Source: Xanthobacter autotrophicus
GTDB lineage: Bacteria > Pseudomonadota > Alphaproteobacteria > Rhizobiales > Xanthobacteraceae
DNA length: 64,000 nt
NCBI RefSeq assembly: GCF_043194295.1
Contig: NZ_JBAFVK010000004.1
Direction: 5' to 3' (one strand)
A model generated the notes under the pieces. That model was not told the DNA's origin. It worked only from the letters and a program-made list of their open reading frames with translations, and did not search any database. Shown here piece after piece: positions 24,309 to 31,956 of this stretch. The stretch's first letter is position 1. Every line of letters begins with the position of its first letter. The position numbers and the translations under genes are program-made.

Positions 24309-25235
24309 TCAGCAGCCGACGCGCTTTTGTTCCCGCTCCACCGCCTGCCGGATGGAGGACGTGGCGCGCGGATACTTGCGGTCCACCTCCTGCAGGGTGG
24401 CGCAGGCGGTTTCCTTCTCGCCGAGGCCGGCGAGGGACTGGCCGAGCCGCAGCAACGCCTCCGGAGCGCGGGGGGAATTGGGATATTTGGTCGAGACCTC
24501 CAGGAAGGAGGCCGCCGCGTCCCCGTAATTCTGGCGCAGGAACAGGCTCTCCCCGAGCATGAAGGTGGCGTCGGGAATGATGCGATCGCCGGACGCGGAC
24601 TGGATGATCTGGCGGAAGGTCTGCTCGGCGCCGGAATAATCCTGGCGCTGGAGCTGGGCCTGGCCGGCGTCGTACAGCTCGCGCACGGAGGCGCCGGGCC
24701 CCGGCAGCGCCGCGACCTGCGTCCCGCCGGCCGGACGCCCGCCGGGAATGGCTTCGGCCGGGCGCGGCAGGGCCGTGGCGGCGCTGGCCGGCGAGCCCAA
24801 GGGCTGTGGCGCGCCGGGGGCGGCAGGATCTGCGTTGGGATCGAAGGCGTCGGACCGTTTGCCGGGGCCGCCGGGCACGCTTGCCGGACGGCCGGAGGGC
24901 GGCGTTGCCGCCGGTGCGAGGGCGGGCGCGGAAGCGGCGGCCGGACCGCGAGCGCCGCCGGCGCCTTCCTCCAGCCGGCGCACCTGGGCTTCAAGCTGCT
25001 GGTTGCGATATTGCAGCTGCTCCACCTGCCCGGTGAGCTGGCGCAGGGACGATTCGAGCCGCTCCATGCGGCCCACCAGCTCGGTTTCGTCGCCGCCCGG
25101 AAGTGGCTGTGGCGTCGCGGCGGGGGGCTTGAAGATATTGCCGAATAATCCACCGTCCTGCTGGGCGGCGGCGGGCAGCGCGACGGCGCTCAGGGCGAGG
25201 GCGAGAACACCGACCAGCGGCAGGCGCATCATCAT
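24309..25235 (-). CDS. cpoB: cell division coordinator CpoB (YbgF)
   Basis: 308 residues. A Sec signal (MRLPLVGVLALALSAVALPAAAQ) leads to a periplasmic protein with an N-terminal coiled coil (about 50-95, MERLESSLRQLTGQVEQLQ), a long Pro/Ala linker and a C-terminal TPR domain of about 120 residues (ELYDAGQAQLQRQDYSGAEQTF etc.). CpoB links outer-membrane constriction by Tol-Pal to septal peptidoglycan synthesis. Three Met codons in a row open the gene (25235, 25232, 25229); the first is used here. It follows pal, with two hairpins between, and touches tilS. Confidence 0.93.
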   Translation of the reverse strand: MMMRLPLVGVLALALSAVALPAAAQQDGGLFGNIFKPPAATPQPLPGGDETELVGRMERLESSLRQLTGQVEQLQYRNQQLEAQVRRLEEGAGGARGPAAASAPALAPAATPPSGRPASVPGGPGKRSDAFDPNADPAAPGAPQPLGSPASAATALPRPAEAIPGGRPAGGTQVAALPGPGASVRELYDAGQAQLQRQDYSGAEQTFRQIIQSASGDRIIPDATFMLGESLFLRQNYGDAAASFLEVSTKYPNSPRAPEALLRLGQSLAGLGEKETACATLQEVDRKYPRATSSIRQAVEREQKRVGC

Positions 25236-25400
25236 GGGTCCAAGGGCTTGTGGCGGGAAAAATCGGCCGGGATCAGCCTCCCGGGCGGGCAAGAATAGGG
25301 GATGGATCACGTCCAAAGTGTGACTCGGCAAAGGCTTGGCAAGGGCTTTGGCACAGGCTTGGCAAAGGTTTGCGGCGACGCCATCGGGATGTCCCGCACC

Positions 25401-25436
25401 GTGTCTTGCCGCCGCCCGCCACCGGACGCAAGACAC
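25401..25436. repeat. 9-bp inverted repeat in the pal-cpoB spacer
   Basis: GTGTCTTGC (25401-25409) and GCAAGACAC (25428-25436) are perfect inverted copies around 18 GC-rich bases. It is separate from the pal terminator at 25464-25498 and closer to cpoB, so it may be a leader hairpin or an operator. A nearby direct repeat, AGGCTTGGCAA at 25332 and 25355, is also unexplained. Confidence 0.45.
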
Positions 25437-25463
25437 TGCCGCTTCCCCTGCCGGCGCAAAGCG

Positions 25464-25498
25464 AAAGGGCCGGCGGCCGCAGGCGGCGCCGGCCCTTT
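25464..25498 (-). terminator. terminator-like hairpin after pal
   Basis: AAAGGGCCGGCG (25464-25475) pairs perfectly with CGCCGGCCCTTT (25487-25498). On the minus strand the stem follows the pal stop by 22 bases. The T tract is short, so partial termination that lowers cpoB expression relative to pal is possible. Confidence 0.65.
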
Positions 25499-25519
25499 TC
25501 GATGATACCGCTGCCGCGC

Positions 25520-26014
25520 TCAGGCGCCGCCGGCGTTCAGCACGGTGACGGCGCGACGGTTCTGCGACCAGCAGGAAATGTCGTTGCAGACCGCCACCGG
25601 GCGTTCCTTGCCGTAGGAGATGGTCCGCATGCGGGCCGGGTCGATGCCGCGGGCGGCGAGATAGTCACGCACGCTCTGGGCCCGCTTGGCGCCAAGGGCG
25701 ATGTTGTATTCCCGGGTGCCGCGCTCGTCCGCATGGCCTTCGATGGTGAAGGTGTAGCGGTTCCACTGCTGCAGCCACTGGGCCTGACGATCCAAAGTGG
25801 CCCTCGCCTGGGGCGTGAGGTCGGTCTGGTCGCTTTCGAAGAACACGCGATCGCCCACCGCCACCACGAATTCCTGTGGCGAACCGGGCGGGCCACCCGC
25901 ACCACCGGCACCGGCGGCGTTCTGGTTGGGATTATTGGCACACGCGGCAAGGGCCAGCGCGAAGCCGAAAAGCGCCGCGAACCGGAACCCGCGAGCTAGC
26001 CTGAGGAAACGCAT
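25520..26014 (-). CDS. pal: peptidoglycan-associated lipoprotein Pal
   Basis: 164 residues. The lipobox LAAC (Cys25) anchors it to the outer membrane; a Gly/Ala linker follows, then an OmpA-like peptidoglycan-binding domain. FFESDQTDLTPQARATLDRQ, IEGHADERGTREYNIALGAKRA and ISYGKERPVAV are typical, with the Asp and Arg residues that bind diaminopimelate. Pal is the outer-membrane end of the Tol-Pal machine and is released or captured by TolB. AAGGGAGA precedes the ATG at 26014. The usual tolB neighbour is absent; tolB lies about 24 kb away at 49122. Confidence 0.97.
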   Translation of the reverse strand: MRFLRLARGFRFAALFGFALALAACANNPNQNAAGAGGAGGPPGSPQEFVVAVGDRVFFESDQTDLTPQARATLDRQAQWLQQWNRYTFTIEGHADERGTREYNIALGAKRAQSVRDYLAARGIDPARMRTISYGKERPVAVCNDISCWSQNRRAVTVLNAGGA

Positions 26015-26397
26015 TCCGGTATCTCCCTTCTCAACGCTGGACCGGAGGCTTTCGTCTATCAGCCGGCCGGTTAAGCGAACGTTCCGTGCACGGCCTGAAG
26101 CCGCATGTCCTGCCGGAAACCGTGCGACGCGCCGCACTTCCCGCGCGCCATGGTTTCCAAGCCGTTATCCTTGACGCCTCCTCCCGGCGCGCGGCGGCAC
26201 GCCCGCTCTAGGCGGACGATGCGCATGCGACGGTTCCGAAGAGGGCCGCAGGGCAAGCACCGCTGGCCCGTCGACGGCGTCTTCACTGATGCTGTCTCGT
26301 GGCGTCATCATGGCGAGCGCGTGCAGGGCTCAGGGCAGACCGATTGCGTCGGCGGGCGTTGCACAAGTGCCACACGCGCCGCGTCGCTCGCGCCGCC
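26015..26397. other. 383-base gene-free spacer upstream of pal
   Basis: Apart from the pal ribosome-binding site I see no gene, hairpin terminator or repeat here. It is the likely pal promoter region and, by gene-order reasoning, one end of a proposed large inversion. Confidence 0.5.
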
Positions 26398-27552
26398 TCA
26401 GGCGCGGCCGGCTTCCCAGCGGGCTGCCTGGGCCTCGGCCTTCTTGCGATCGGCGGCGGGCAGTTGGGCGATCACGTCGTCCAGCATGGGATCGCCGAGC
26501 CCCCGATGCTTGGCGAGCAGGTGCCAGGCGGCAGCCTGGGCCTTGTCCTGCGTCACGCCACGGCCCACCGCGAGCAGCCGCGCATACCGATTCTGGGCAA
26601 TGGCGTTGCCGCCCAGGGCAGCCTTGCGGAACATGGCGGCTGCGGCCGCCTCATCCTTCGGCACGCCAATACCGTTGAACTGCATGATGGCAAATTCCAC
26701 CTGCGCCGTGATGTGGCCGAGCCGAGCCGCCGAGGCCATCATCTTCGCCGATTGGGCGAGATCCTTCTCCACGCCGTTACCCTCCTTGAGGAGCACAGCG
26801 AGGGCATATTGGGCGTCCTCGATATCCTTGCCCGCCGCCACCTCGAACCAGCGCGCGGCCTCCGCCGGCTCCTTGGGGATCTGGCGGCCCTGCAGATAAA
26901 GCAGGCCGAGATTGTAGGCCGCAGGGCCATTACCCTTTTCCGCCGCCTCGCGGAACAGCTTGGCGGCCTCCAGCTCGTCCTTCTTGAGGCCCTGCCCGGC
27001 CAGCGTCAGATTGCCGAGGGACAAAAGCGCCCCCGGCGAGCCGGCGGCAGCAGCCTTGCGATACCATTCGATGGCCTTGTTGAAATCCAGCGGCACGCCA
27101 TAGCCCGAGCCGTAGAGGTCGCCGAGCAGTGTCATGGCGGCCGGGTCGGTTCCAGCGCGGGCGCGCTTCAGCGCCTCGTTGAAGGCGGAGAGGTAATAGC
27201 CGCGCTGGTAGGCCCCATAGGCGAGGTCGCCGCTGCCGCCCGGCGTGTCGAGGCTGGGATAGGCGATCTGCAACCCGAGCAGCGGCGGCCCGCCGCCGGC
27301 ATCGCGGGCCGGCGCCCCCGGCTTGTTTGCGGGCTTCTCGGCGGGCTTGGCCGCAGGCTTGGCCTGAGGCTTCGCCGGCTTTGCCGCAGGCTTGTCGGAC
27401 GCGGGCTTGTCGGCAGGCTTGGGCTGCGCCACGGTCTGGGCAAGCACGGGGGCGCCCGCAAGCGCGAGGACCAGCGCGAGACCCACCGCGCAGGGGCGCG
27501 CGCTGCCACGCGCCAGCTGCACCAGGCCGCGCCAGACCAGTCCCATCCTCAT
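26398..27552 (-). CDS. secreted Sel1-repeat (TPR-like) protein
   Basis: 384 residues. A signal peptide (AVGLALVLALAGAPVLAQ) is followed by a Lys/Pro/Ala repeat linker (DKPAAKPAKPQAKPAAKP, about residues 45-80) and then six or so Sel1 repeats, e.g. AMTLLGDLYGSGYGVPLDFN, AIEWYRKAAAAGSPGALLSL, AAYNLGLLYLQGRQIPKEPA. Sel1 arrays are protein-binding solenoids; in rhizobia such exported proteins often act in envelope or signalling complexes, but no partner is visible. The ATG at 27552 overlaps the stop of the ThiE-like gene (ATGA), so the two are coupled. A second Met two codons on is possible. Confidence 0.85.
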   Translation of the reverse strand: MRMGLVWRGLVQLARGSARPCAVGLALVLALAGAPVLAQTVAQPKPADKPASDKPAAKPAKPQAKPAAKPAEKPANKPGAPARDAGGGPPLLGLQIAYPSLDTPGGSGDLAYGAYQRGYYLSAFNEALKRARAGTDPAAMTLLGDLYGSGYGVPLDFNKAIEWYRKAAAAGSPGALLSLGNLTLAGQGLKKDELEAAKLFREAAEKGNGPAAYNLGLLYLQGRQIPKEPAEAARWFEVAAGKDIEDAQYALAVLLKEGNGVEKDLAQSAKMMASAARLGHITAQVEFAIMQFNGIGVPKDEAAAAAMFRKAALGGNAIAQNRYARLLAVGRGVTQDKAQAAAWHLLAKHRGLGDPMLDDVIAQLPAADRKKAEAQAARWEAGRA

Positions 27553-28172
27553 GGCTGCGCATCCATGCTGGTCAGCCGATCCATGGCCGCCGTCACGGTC
27601 GCTGGGCCACCTTCCGCCACAAGCACCTCGGCCAGCGCGACGAAATCGGCGCCGGCGCCAGCCAGAGCCTCGGCCTCGTCGAGGGTGGCGGCGAGGCCCA
27701 CGCACGGCACTTCGAACACCTCGGCCCACCAGTTCACCAGATCAAGGGTCTCCGCCGATGCCGCAGCCGGCGGCTCCAGCGCGCCGAAGAAGACGTAGTC
27801 CGCCCCGCCTTCCCCGGCCTCCATGGCATCGTGACGGGTGGTAATGCCGCCCGCCCCGACGATGGCCTGCGGCTTCAGCGCGCGCAGCGCGGCGTCGAGG
27901 CCGCGCAGATCGCTCACATGAACACCGTCGAGGCCGGCGGCGGCGGCGAGAGTGGCCGGCCCGTCCACCAGCACCGCCGCATCGTGGGTCTGGATAGCCT
28001 CGGCCACCGCCCGCAGATGGGCGATGTCAGGCGCGCCTTCGGGCATGCGCAGCACCACCGCCGCCACGTCGCCGGCGCGCACGGCCGCCGCCGCTGCATC
28101 CGGCCGCAGCGCGGGCGTGAGGGTGAAAACCAGCATGAGTCGGGCGCCGGGCGGCGGCAAGGGAGAAGACAT
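27549..28172 (-). CDS. ThiE/TenI-like thiamine phosphate synthase family protein
   Basis: 207 residues with a TIM-barrel pattern: LMLVFTLTPALRP, AVLVDGPATLAAAAGLDGVH, AIVGAGGITTRHDAMEAGEG, ADYVFFGALEPP, GLAATLDEAEALAGAGADFV. This is the thiamine phosphate synthase family, which joins hydroxymethylpyrimidine pyrophosphate to thiazole phosphate. However, the usual HLGQ and the Ser/Gly phosphate loop are altered (GVHVSD, AGGIT), so the protein may be a divergent or non-catalytic paralogue. Its place between fba and the Sel1 gene is a conserved alphaproteobacterial neighbourhood and not a thiamine operon. I see no TPP riboswitch. The ATG at 28172 is used; an earlier one at 28250 would add a non-homologous extension. 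Confidence 0.75.
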   Translation of the reverse strand: MSSPLPPPGARLMLVFTLTPALRPDAAAAAVRAGDVAAVVLRMPEGAPDIAHLRAVAEAIQTHDAAVLVDGPATLAAAAGLDGVHVSDLRGLDAALRALKPQAIVGAGGITTRHDAMEAGEGGADYVFFGALEPPAAASAETLDLVNWWAEVFEVPCVGLAATLDEAEALAGAGADFVALAEVLVAEGGPATVTAAMDRLTSMDAQP

Positions 28173-28340
28173 GGATGATCGGTCGGCCAAGAAATCGGCA
28201 AATTGGGGGCACGGCTCGCGCGAGCGCGCGCCGATCAGGCTGCGGCGCAATCTGATTGCTACCTGCTCTATCGCAAGTTCGCGGGCGGATCACGCATGGC
28301 CTTTGCGGCGGCGACTGGCGAAGGGTGACCCGGCAGGCAC

Positions 28341-28366
28341 AAAAAAGGGCCGGCGTGAGCCGGCCC
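28341..28366 (-). terminator. rho-independent terminator after fba
   Basis: GGGCCGGC (28347-28354), loop GTGA and GCCGGCCC (28359-28366) form an 8-bp GC stem. On the minus strand six T residues follow (28346-28341), so it ends the tkt-gap-pgk-fba direction. It lies 28 bases after the fba stop. Confidence 0.9.
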
Positions 28367-28393
28367 TTTCTCATCTCATGAGGCAAGGTGCGC

Positions 28394-29419
28394 TCAGGCG
28401 GCCTTGCGCTCTTCCTCCGACGACCACTGGCCGAGCGCGGCGAGCGAGTTCATGTGGGCGCGATGGGTGAACGCGGCCTGGGCCTTCGCCACATTCTCGG
28501 CCTTGCCGGCCCACGCCTTCTGCGGCGCGGCCTGGAGGGCGCGGCCGTAGGAATAGGTGAGCTTCCAGGGCAGACCGCCCAGCTTCACCATGGCGTCGAG
28601 ATGAGCGGTGGCGTCCTCATCCGACTGACCGCCGGACAGGAAGGCGATGCCCGGCACCACGGACGGCACGCAGCTCTTGAGCACGCGCACGGTCTTCTCG
28701 GCCACCTCGGCCACGGACGCCTGCTTCGCGGCCTTCTTGCCGGGCACGATCATGTTGGGCTTCAGCACCATGCCCTCGAGGCGGACGCGCTGGTAGTACA
28801 GCTCCTCGAAGGTGGTCTTCAGCACCCACTCGGTCACCTGATAGCAGGTGTCGATGTCGTGGCTGCCGTCCATAAGCACTTCCGGCTCCACGATCGGGAC
28901 GATGCCGGCTTCCTGGCACAGGGCCGCATAGCGGGCCAGCGCATGGGCGTTGGCGCGGATGGAGCCGTAGGAGGGGATCCCCTTGGCGGTGTCGATGTCG
29001 ATCACCGCGCGCCACTTCGCGAAGCGGGCGCCGAGATCGTAAAATTCCTTGAGGCGGCCAGCGAGGCCGTCGAGGCCCTCGGTGATGGTCTCACCCGGGA
29101 AGGCCGGCTGGGGCTTGGCACCCGCGTCCACCTTGATGCCGGGGATGGAGCCGGCCTGCTGGATGAGGCTGACGAGCGGCGTGCCGTCCTTGGCCTTCTG
29201 CCGGATGGTCTCCTCGTAGAGGATGACGCCGGAGATATACTTGGTCATGGCTTCCGAACGGAACATCAGCTCACGATAGTCGCGGCGGTTCTCTTCGGTG
29301 GATTCGACACCGATGGCGTCGAATCTCTTCTTGATGGTGCCGCTGCTCTCGTCTGCCGCCAGAATGCCCTTGCCGTCGGCCACCATTTTCTGCGCGATCG
29401 CGTCGAGCTCAGCCGTCAT
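28394..29419 (-). CDS. fba: class I fructose-bisphosphate aldolase
   Basis: 341 residues. Unlike the zinc-dependent class II enzyme usual in bacteria, this is the Schiff-base type: LEGMVLKPNMIVPG supplies Lys220, and KGILAADESSGTIKKRF, RFAKWRAVI and FLSGGQSDEDAT are the other hallmarks shared with animal and plant aldolases. It interconverts fructose 1,6-bisphosphate with DHAP and glyceraldehyde 3-phosphate, serving glycolysis, gluconeogenesis and, in autotrophs, the Calvin cycle (also sedoheptulose bisphosphate formation). It is the last of the tkt-gap-pgk-fba series and is flanked by terminators, so it has its own transcript. Confidence 0.95.
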   Translation of the reverse strand: MTAELDAIAQKMVADGKGILAADESSGTIKKRFDAIGVESTEENRRDYRELMFRSEAMTKYISGVILYEETIRQKAKDGTPLVSLIQQAGSIPGIKVDAGAKPQPAFPGETITEGLDGLAGRLKEFYDLGARFAKWRAVIDIDTAKGIPSYGSIRANAHALARYAALCQEAGIVPIVEPEVLMDGSHDIDTCYQVTEWVLKTTFEELYYQRVRLEGMVLKPNMIVPGKKAAKQASVAEVAEKTVRVLKSCVPSVVPGIAFLSGGQSDEDATAHLDAMVKLGGLPWKLTYSYGRALQAAPQKAWAGKAENVAKAQAAFTHRAHMNSLAALGQWSSEEERKAA

Positions 29420-29589
29420 GTGCCTTCACCTGCCTTATTGCCGCCCCTCGGCGGGCGTGGAGACCAGGGCGCGCCGGCCCCGATCATGAAGGACCCACGC
29501 GCACCCCGACCGGCGGGGCGGGCATGGGCCAGCGAGACATCATAGCATTGCAGCGCAGCAAATGAACCCATTGCACCGCAACAAACAAA

Positions 29590-29627
29590 CGCCCGGATGA
29601 CTTTTTGCCATCCGGGCGTTCCTTTTT
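29590..29627. terminator. bidirectional-looking terminator after pgk
   Basis: CGCCCGGATG (29590-29599) and CATCCGGGCG (29609-29618) form a perfect 10-bp stem with a nine-base loop. T-rich sequence follows on both sides (TTTGTTTG on the minus strand, TTCCTTTTT on the plus). It separates pgk from fba. Confidence 0.9.
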
Positions 29628-30817
29628 CAGCGCCGGAGGGCCTCGACGCCCGGCAAGGCTTTGCCTTCCAGCCATTCCAGGAAGGCGCCGCCGGCCGTGG
29701 AGACGTAGGAGAAGTCTCCCGCGACCCCCGCATGGTTGAGCGCGGCCACCGTGTCGCCGCCGCCGGCCACCGACAGCAGCGTGCCGGCGCGGGTGCGCTT
29801 GCCCACGTCGCGGGCAACCGCCACGGTCGCGGCGTCGAACGGCGTCATCTCGAAGGCGCCGAACGGCCCGTTCCAGACCACGGTCTTGGCGCCGTCGAGC
29901 TTCTGGGCCACCACCGCCACGGTTTCGGGACCGGCGTCGAGGATCATCTCGTCGTCGCCCACCTCGTCCACGCTGACGACGCGGTTCGCGGCATTGGCCT
30001 TGAACTCCTTGGCCACCACCGCGTCCACCGGCAGCACGATCTCGCAGCCGGCCGCCTTGGCCTTCTCCAGGATCTCGCGGGCGGTGTCGGCCAGGTCGTG
30101 CTCGCACAGCGACTTGCCCACCTTCTTGCCGAGGGCGGCAAGGAAGGTGTTGGCCATGCCGCCGGCGATCACCAGGATGTCCACCTTCCTCACGAGGTTC
30201 CCGAGAAGCTCGAGCTTGGAGGACACCTTGGAGCCGCCGACCACGGCGAGCACCGGACGCACCGGGGCCTCAAGGGCCTTGGTGAGCGCGGCAAGCTCGC
30301 TTTCCATGGAGCGGCCGGCATAGGCCGGCAGCTTGCGGGCCAGCCCCTCGGTGGAGGCATGGGCACGATGGGCGGCGGAGAAGGCGTCGTTCACATAGAT
30401 GTCGCCGAGGCTGGCGAGAGCATCCACGAAATCGGCCGCGTTCTTCTCCTCACCCGCGTGGAAGCGGGTGTTCTCCAGCACCAGCACCTCGCCGGCGGCG
30501 AGCCGGGAGATGGCGCTGGAGGCTTCCTCGCCCACGCAGTCGGAGGCGAACGCCACCTTGCGGCCGAGCTGGCCTTCCAGCGCCTTCGCCACGGGGGCGA
30601 GGGACTGGCTCTCGTCGCGGCCCTTGGGCCGCCCGAAATGCGCCAGCAGCACCACCTTGCCGCCCTTGTCCGTGATGGTGCGGATGGTGGGCAGGATGGC
30701 CTTGAGGCGGGTCTCGTCGGTGACCCGGCCGGCTTCCATGGGCACGTTGAGATCAACGCGCACGAGGACCCGCTTGTCGGCGAGGTCCGCGTCGTCGAGG
30801 GTTCGGAAGGCGGTCAT
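29627..30817 (-). CDS. pgk: phosphoglycerate kinase
   Basis: 396 residues, normal length. Conserved PGK elements: KRVLVRVDLNVPMEAGRV at the N-terminus, HFGRPKG for the phosphoglycerate site, LLENTRFHAGEEKN-type segment (VLVLENTRFHAGEEKN), and the C-terminal nucleotide site VVWNGPFGAFE and VAGGGDTVAAL. It moves phosphate between 1,3-bisphosphoglycerate and ADP, reversibly. It begins 20 bases after the gap stop and is probably cotranscribed with it. In Xanthobacter flavus a gap-pgk operon outside the main cbb operon is known to serve CO2 fixation; that is literature context and not shown here. Confidence 0.98.
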   Translation of the reverse strand: MTAFRTLDDADLADKRVLVRVDLNVPMEAGRVTDETRLKAILPTIRTITDKGGKVVLLAHFGRPKGRDESQSLAPVAKALEGQLGRKVAFASDCVGEEASSAISRLAAGEVLVLENTRFHAGEEKNAADFVDALASLGDIYVNDAFSAAHRAHASTEGLARKLPAYAGRSMESELAALTKALEAPVRPVLAVVGGSKVSSKLELLGNLVRKVDILVIAGGMANTFLAALGKKVGKSLCEHDLADTAREILEKAKAAGCEIVLPVDAVVAKEFKANAANRVVSVDEVGDDEMILDAGPETVAVVAQKLDGAKTVVWNGPFGAFEMTPFDAATVAVARDVGKRTRAGTLLSVAGGGDTVAALNHAGVAGDFSYVSTAGGAFLEWLEGKALPGVEALRR

Positions 30818-30837
30818 CTTGGCGCCCCCTTCCCCGC

Positions 30838-31848
30838 TCAACCGAGCTTGCCCATGGCGACTGCGGTGTCGGCCATGCGGTTGGAGAAGCCCCACTCGTT
30901 GTCATACCAGGACAGCACCCGCACCAGCGTGCCTTCCAGGACCTTGGTCTGATCCAGGTGGAGGGTCGAGGAGTGCGGGTCGTGGTTGAAGTCGATGGAG
31001 ACGTTGGGCTGGTCGGTGGTGCCGAGGATGCCCTTCAGCGGACCGGACGCGGCCGCGGCGAGGACGGCGGCGTTGATCTCTTCCTTGGTGGTGGCACGCT
31101 TGGCGATGAACTTGAAGTCCACCACCGAGACGTTGGGGGTCGGCACGCGGATGGAGGTGCCGTCCAGCTTGCCGTTCAGCTCGGGCAGGACGAGGCCCAC
31201 CGCCTTGGCGGCGCCCGTGGACGTGGGGATCATGGACATGGCCGCCGCGCGGGCGCGGTAGAGGTCCTTGTGCATGGTGTCCAGCGTCGGCTGGTCGCCG
31301 GTGTAGGAGTGGATCGTGGTCATGAAGCCCTTCTCGATGCCGACGGCATCATTCAGGACCTTCGCGACGGGGGCGAGACAGTTGGTGGTGCAGGAGGCGT
31401 TGGAGACCACGAGGTGCTCGGAGGTGAGCTTGTCGTGGTTCACGCCGTAGACCACGGTCAGGTCGGCGCCCTCGGCCGGGGCGGAGACCAGCACGCGCCG
31501 GGCGCCGGCCGCGAGGTGAGCGGCCGCCTTGTCGCGGGCGGTGAAGATGCCGGTGCACTCGAGCGCGATGTCCACGCCCAGATCCTTGTGGGGCAGCTGG
31601 GCGGGATCGCGCACTGCGGTCACCTTGATGGGGCCGCGGCCCACGTCGATGGTATCGCCGGCAACCTTGACCTCGCCGGAGAAGCGGCCGTGCACGCTGT
31701 CGAAGCGGAAGAGGTGGGCGTTCGTCTCCACCGGGCCGAGGTCGTTGATCGCCACCACCTCGATGTCGGTCCGACCCGATTCGATGATGGCGCGCAGAAC
31801 GTTACGCCCGATGCGACCGAAACCGTTGATGGCCACCTTGACGCTCAT
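30838..31848 (-). CDS. gap: glyceraldehyde-3-phosphate dehydrogenase, type I
   Basis: 336 residues. The Rossmann start VKVAINGFGRIGRNVLRA, the catalytic SNASCTTNCLAP (Cys153) with its partner His in IHSYTGDQ, and the C-terminal SWYDNEWGFSNRM are all intact. It oxidises glyceraldehyde 3-phosphate to 1,3-bisphosphoglycerate with NAD(P). The coenzyme loop reads AINDLGPVETNAHLF; it lacks the usual ND-P-F of strictly NAD-dependent enzymes, so cofactor choice may be relaxed. Upstream tkt ends 108 bases before this start; an ATG-proximal GGAGGA serves as ribosome-binding site. Confidence 0.98.
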   Translation of the reverse strand: MSVKVAINGFGRIGRNVLRAIIESGRTDIEVVAINDLGPVETNAHLFRFDSVHGRFSGEVKVAGDTIDVGRGPIKVTAVRDPAQLPHKDLGVDIALECTGIFTARDKAAAHLAAGARRVLVSAPAEGADLTVVYGVNHDKLTSEHLVVSNASCTTNCLAPVAKVLNDAVGIEKGFMTTIHSYTGDQPTLDTMHKDLYRARAAAMSMIPTSTGAAKAVGLVLPELNGKLDGTSIRVPTPNVSVVDFKFIAKRATTKEEINAAVLAAAASGPLKGILGTTDQPNVSIDFNHDPHSSTLHLDQTKVLEGTLVRVLSWYDNEWGFSNRMADTAVAMGKLG

Positions 31849-31956
31849 AATGGGTCCTCCTTGAGCCGGCTTGAAGCCCGGCCTCTGCGAAACTGCGTTG
31901 CGCACCTGCGGAAGAGCCCGCGGTGCGGCCTGGTCGCGCCCGCCGTGCGCCGATGA

